Positions 59,301-64,000 of a stretch of 64,000 bases of DNA are shown here, piece after piece (the first letter of the stretch is position 1; each line of letters begins with the position of its first letter). The DNA lies in NCBI RefSeq assembly GCF_000142905.1, contig NW_013657667.1, forward strand, positions 242,831 through 306,830, written 5' to 3'. Under the pieces are notes generated by a model that saw nothing but the letters and a program-made list of their open reading frames with translations, ran no database searches and was not told the origin of the DNA. Made by a program: the position numbers and the translations under genes. This stretch comes from Thecamonas trahens ATCC 50062 (taxonomy: Eukaryota; Apusozoa; Apusomonadida; Apusomonadidae).

Positions 59301-62300
59301 CGACGGCCCGCGCGGAATCCACATCTCGTGGTCGCCGCCGTTGTACACCGGCGGGGCGCCCATCGAGTTCTACACGGTTCACATCACCGGGACCGGAAAC
59401 CATGACGACACCTTTACCATTGCCGGTGAAGTGACCACGCTGGATGTCTCCAGCCTCTGCATGGCCGGCGACTACGAAGTCGAAGTCATTGCGGCCAACG
59501 CGGTGGCTAACTCGGCACCGTCGCCTGCTGTGGCAGTGAGCACACCCGGCGAGCCACCGTCGGTCGTGGCGACACTGTTGGTCACTGCGACAACACTCGA
59601 CTCGGTGACCCTGCTATGGAACACGCCGCCGGGCGTGTGCAGCATGCCGGGTGTCTTTTCGCTCTTCCTCTCGGCTAACATGTCGGATCCGTCGCCGCCG
59701 TCCACTTTTGTGGCCAACATCTCCATTCCGACCACGTCGACGACGGTGGGCGATCTCGAGCCTGCTGCGTCGTACAAGTTTGCCATCCAGGTTGTCACTG
59801 ACTATGGTGTTTCTCCTCTCTCCGCAGCCACTTCAGTGACGACCGGCTCGTTGCCGCCGGATGCCCCGACTATTGTGGTGGCGATGCCAGAGCCGGCAGC
59901 GTACGCCGTGTCTGGACCTTATCTGCCGGTCACCACGAGTGTGGTGGTCAACATCACACTTCCGCTCTCCGACAACGGCTCGCCGGTGGTCGAGCTTGGG
60001 GTTGTGATCAACGGCTCTGAGGTTGTGCGGGTGCCGACCTCGAGCGGGCCGGGTGACGTGGTCTCTGTTGTCGTCGACGAGCTTGAACCCCACCAGATTG
60101 TGGCGGTTGCCGCGTTTGCATCGTCGGTCCTTGGCGACTCGGCGCTCTCCCCCACCACAGTGGTCACGACGCTTCCAGGACCACCAGAGGCGCAGCCGGC
60201 GCCGCAAGCCATCACATCCGAGTCAACGTACACTTCGGTGACAGCGCACTGGGACGGCGTGGCAACCGGGTCGTCCCGAGGCCTGCCCATTGACCACGCC
60301 GTAGCTGTGGTTGCCAAGTCGTCGACCAACTTTTGGGCTTTTCCATTGTCACCTTGTCGCCCCCACTTCCACTCGGTCCTCAGCCCATCGTCATTAGTGG
60401 GCTCAGTCCCGGGCGTGACTATCTGGTTGGGTTTGCTCTTGGATGCCTTAAGCCAGATGGTCAGGGTGAGTACCTGTACTCCTCGCTGAGCCTTGCTGAG
60501 CTATCGCCGGTGGCGACGACGCCACCGACAGTGCCCGACGTTGCCAGCTGCGCGACAAACGTCGAGGTCATTGCTGCGCCCGGCAACGTCTCAGCCAGGG
60601 CCGAGGTCTCGTTTGTGCAAGCTGCTGAGAATGGATCACCCATTACTGTGGTCGAGATCGAGCTGACGCCTCTGAGTGGCTCGTTCGGCGATACCAAGCT
60701 GGTTGCGGCGGTGGGCATCGGGGCAGCCGATACCGCTGTGTCTGTCAATGACCTTGACGGCGCTACCGAGTACTCGTTGGCGCTGCGGTTTGGCAACGCC
60801 GAGGGCTTTGCGCCGTTTAACAACAGGTCGCTCTGTGCGACAGTGTCGAGCCCTCCGCTTGCGCCGCGGGCGCCGCTCGCTCCGCTTGTCAGCGTTGTCT
60901 CGTCGCAGGTGGTAGCGGCACGAGCGCAGGCGCTCCCGTCGTCGCAGGGCTCGCCAATCACGTCGGTTGTGCTCGTGGCGACAGGAACAAGCGGCAAGGC
61001 GCTGGGAACGAGCGTTCAGGTCGAGGTTGACGCGGCTCAAGCTGTGGCTACCACCGAGCACCTCGGCCGGCTGTTTGGCGGCGAGGACTACGAGGTAACA
61101 GCCCAGGCGCGCAACGCATACGGGCTCTCGCTCTCATCGCCGGCCGAGGTGGTCTCTTTGCCGCCGGGCGAGCCATGGCCAATCGAGTGCACCGACGGCG
61201 TGGTGAGCGACGTGACGCCGAGCTCGTTCCGGGCAGCCTGGCCGCCCACCGCCCACAACGGCGGCTTTCCGCTCGGAGGATACGACGTCGAAATTGTGGC
61301 CATGGCGACCGGCACCATGGTGTTTTCGGGAACGCTGACGGAACCGGTCTATCAGCTGAGCGGCCTCGATGCCGGAAGTCAATTCAACATTAGCGTGGTG
61401 CCGTGGAACAGCGCCGGGAGTGCAGCCGGTTGTGCAATGGAGGCGAAGACTCTTGCACTTCCGCCACTCCCGCCGACCTCGGTGACGACGACGGTGGCCG
61501 ATCTGTCCGCTGGACGAGTGCTGGTCACTTGGGCTCCGGCTGTCGAGCGCGGTGCGCCTGTGGTCGAGTATCTTGTTCACGTGGAGCAAGGTGGCGTGAT
61601 TGCGATCAACGAGACAGTGTCGGTTATGACCAACAGCGAGCCTGCGCTCAACATTACCGGATTGCAGCGCGGAGTGACGTACTCGCTGACGGTGTCTGCG
61701 GTGTCTGCGGCAGGTATCTCGTCGCCTTCGAACATATGGCTGTTTGGTGTCAGCCCGCTGGCGCCACAGCCGCTGGCATGCCCGTCTGTCACGCAAGTTG
61801 GTCCCAAAGCTGTGTTTGTAAGCTGGGCCGCAGCGGTGACCAACGGCGCGCCTGTGCTCGTCTACCGAGTCGAGGCGCGAGTCGATGCCGAGGCGACGTT
61901 CATTGTGCGAGCGAGAGTCAGCACGCTCAATGCGACACTGACGGATCTTGTGCCAGGCACGGTTTACAGCTTGCGGATTGTGGCCGAGTCGTCTGTGGGG
62001 CCGTCGTCGCCGTCGCTCTGCAGTTCTGGCGCGGGTCTGGCACTGCCTGCGACTGCACCCGAGCCGACGTCTGATGTGGATCCGCCCGAGATCGACGGCA
62101 CGACGGTGGTGCTGCGGTGGAGTCCGGCACGGTCCAACGGCGAGCCGGTTTTGGAGTACCTGGTGCAAGTGTCACGCAACCTGCAGTTTGATCCGTCGTT
62201 CAACGTGTCTGTGACCGAGTCGCGGCGGCGCGCTCCGGATGCCCGAGTCGAGCTCACGACGCTGGCGGAGGAGACAACGTACCATGCTCGGATTGCGGCG

Positions 62301-64000
62301 ATCAACTCGCTGGGCATGTCGCCGTTCTCGGATGTCATCACGTTTACAACGAACAAGCGGTCATCAACGTCATCTGCACAAAGCCCCAATAGCGAGTCGG
62401 GAACAACGTTCCTGGGTCTGGGCAGCACGCTGCTTTTCACCGTTGTTCTCGTCATCGCGCTCCTTGTCATTCTGGTCCTCTGCTGCATTTGCTGCTGCAA
62501 GCGTAGCGGGGACGAGCAGGAAGGTGGGGCGTCCCAGTCGGGCATGGCAGCGCAAAGCGCTGCCGAGCGAGGCGAGGCTCGCGGCGTGGAGGACGACGAT
62601 GATGATGACGACGACGACGAGGACGACGAGGCGTTGCGAAAGGCAATTCGCCAGGCCAAGAAGGCCAAGGACTCAAGTCGGCCCCCTGCGCGCGCTGCAG
62701 ACGACGGGTTTGGTGACGCTGTGGGCGACATTGAGCTCACTGGGATGGATGCCGGCGAGAGTGCTGGGCCGAGCGGACGCAGGTCTGCAGGTGGGCGCGG
62801 ATCACGGCGCCACGAGCCGCGCGCGCCAGCTGGTTTTGTCGAGAATGATGATGACGACGACGACTCAGCGATTGAGTTTTCAGAAGATGAGGCCCGGTCC
62901 GACGATGGCGGTGCGCTTGGTCCGGTGAGTAGTGGCGCAGCAGTTGCAGGCGCGCCGACCTCGGGCGCGTTTGCCTCGTTTGACGCTGTGTTTGGCGCTC
63001 CGGCCGGAGCGGCGGATCCGTTCTCCAGCCACGCGTTTGAAGCAGCGTTTGGCAACAGGGCGGGAGACGGTGACGACTCGTCAGTGCTGGACCAGTCGAT
63101 GGCGCGCGAGTCGATGGGCAACGTGAGTGCGATGTCTCCTGGCAGCGGTGATCCGTGGGCGGCGGGAGTGCCAGTTTCGAATCCTGCATCTGGAGCGACG
63201 TCTCCGGTGTTTGATGCGGCGTTCCCTGCGATGAGTGGCGGGAGCGGGCTGGAGCCGCCGCAGCGCGGCGACGACGACGCGTCGTCGGTGTTCACAGTCC
63301 CGCTGGGCGCTGGGTCGATGGTGGGCGGCGACGATGGGTCCGAGTCGATGGCGTCGTCAGGCGACGGTGGCCTCTTTTCCAAGGCCTTTTCGTCAGGTCC
63401 GGCGACGCGAGTGGAAGACGAGAGCTTCAATCCGTTTGACGGCGCGGCCGACGACGAGACTAGCGCGCTGGCTGGTTTTGGCTCGCCGGGCCTGGAGCTA
63501 ACATCGATTGCGCCGGCGGTTTCGCCGCGGTGGGATTCGGCGCATGCCGAGCCTGTGGTCGTCCTTCCGATGGTCCGCGAGCAGGGGACTGCGGTGTACA
63601 CCGAGGGCACGCTAACACAGTACTCGCTCGGCGCCGAGGTGGCGTACGGTGTGCCCGACGCATCAGTCGAGGTTGCAAGCGGCGCGAGCTTCGCAGTCGT
63701 CCTTGGCAGCACGGCCCGGCATGAGCTGTTGCGGGTCGACGGCGCCGAGTTGGATGAGCTTGCGCAGGTCGGCACCGGACTTCCGTCTGGCAACGCTAGG
63801 GGCATCCACCGCTTCGGAGACGGGGCATGGCAGGTCGACGTGGCGCTGGCGGTGCCGCGGTCCGGCGGGCGGCCGATCTTCCGGCTTGGCACGTTCTCGC
63901 CGGACGCCTCTTTCGCACGCGTTCCTCTCAAGGCCGGGCTCAAGTACAAGCTCAAGCAGGACAGCGACGGCGGCGCGGTGCTGATGGCCGAGGTCTCTGT
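56341..64000 (+). CDS. giant fibronectin-III transmembrane receptor with endocytic-motif tail (runs off window)
   Basis: Starts at ATG 56341; open to the window end, so the 3' end is missing; at least 2,550 residues. Residues 1-22 are a signal peptide. About 18 FN3 domains follow from residue 130, each with a Trp-containing B strand (for example ELSWDAPYDGGAAITDYNI, LLWDAPNDSGSPIVQYDV, LRWSPARSNGEPVLEYLVQV) and a GL/LxPxTxY block. Many NxT/S glycosylation sites are visible. One transmembrane helix, LLFTVVLVIALLVILVLC, lies near 62430-62500 and is followed by CCICCCKR. The cytoplasmic part has acidic runs, then NPF, DPF, DPW and FDAVF/FEAAF/FDAAF motifs, then a folded-looking segment from about 63590. 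The frame breaks once, at T4 60331-60334. Likely an adhesion or capture receptor; the ligand is unknown. Confidence 0.85.

Noticed and set aside
61964-63955. 663-codon minus-strand frame under the FN3 receptor tail
   Set aside because: Antisense shadow; Ser/Pro-rich, no recognisable fold, while the plus frame has FN3 domains and a transmembrane helix.
1-64000. Transposons, CRISPR arrays or viral insertions
   Set aside because: No transposase, reverse transcriptase, integrase, terminal repeats or spacer arrays were recognised on either strand.

Overview
The window is a GC-rich nuclear genome segment from a free-living flagellated protist. At least twelve genes carry short GT-AG introns. Coding sequence uses almost only G or C at third positions. 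The gene set is eukaryotic: Mediator MED10, COMMD6, Ena/VASP, Sec7-PH cytohesin, CK2-alpha, CLU, V-ATPase assembly factor VMA21 and axonemal DRC9/IQCG. DRC9 implies a flagellum. Ena/VASP with RapGAP-CNH, calponin/transgelin and fibronectin-III receptors points to the opisthokont/amoebozoan/apusomonad side of the tree. An apusomonad such as Thecamonas is my best guess; this is inferred from gene content and was not checked by any search.

Layout: 0-4 kb has a membrane protein, a membrane-anchored methyltransferase and a secreted GH27 alpha-galactosidase. 4-12.3 kb has a transgelin-like protein and a signal peptide peptidase (both minus), a large NLS-bearing dynamin-like GTPase, and a broken GH65 glycosidase fragment. 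12-18 kb (minus) has a WD40 protein, a 100-N assembly gap, an ABHD13-type hydrolase and a pseudokinase. 18.5-29.7 kb has a glycosyltransferase, WDR27, cytohesin, an LRR protein, Ena/VASP, a LYR protein and COMMD6. 30-41 kb has CLU, a kelch protein overlapping VMA21 by four bases, MED10, a phosphopantetheinyl transferase, a Zn2Cys6-like protein and an extended SDR. 41.5-53 kb has a second glycosyltransferase of the same family, a C2-RapGAP-CNH protein, DRC9, a TilS-type lysidine synthase and a divergent CK2-alpha. 53-64 kb has a coiled-coil protein, a copper monooxygenase with a DOMON domain, and a very large fibronectin-III receptor that runs off the window.

There is no operon logic. Genes are tightly packed, with convergent ends 7-75 bp apart or overlapping and divergent starts sharing 250-640 bp. 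Introns lie near the 5' end of genes and every donor begins GTA-N-G.

Two points affect how the annotation should be read. First, eight otherwise intact genes are each split by one frameshift of the same polarity (one base missing), seven of them at a homopolymer run, so systematic base undercalling is the likely cause. Second, the most novel-looking protein is the FN3 receptor. Its cytoplasmic tail carries NPF, DPF, DPW and repeated FDAxF-like endocytic motifs, followed by a segment resembling a muniscin mu-homology domain.
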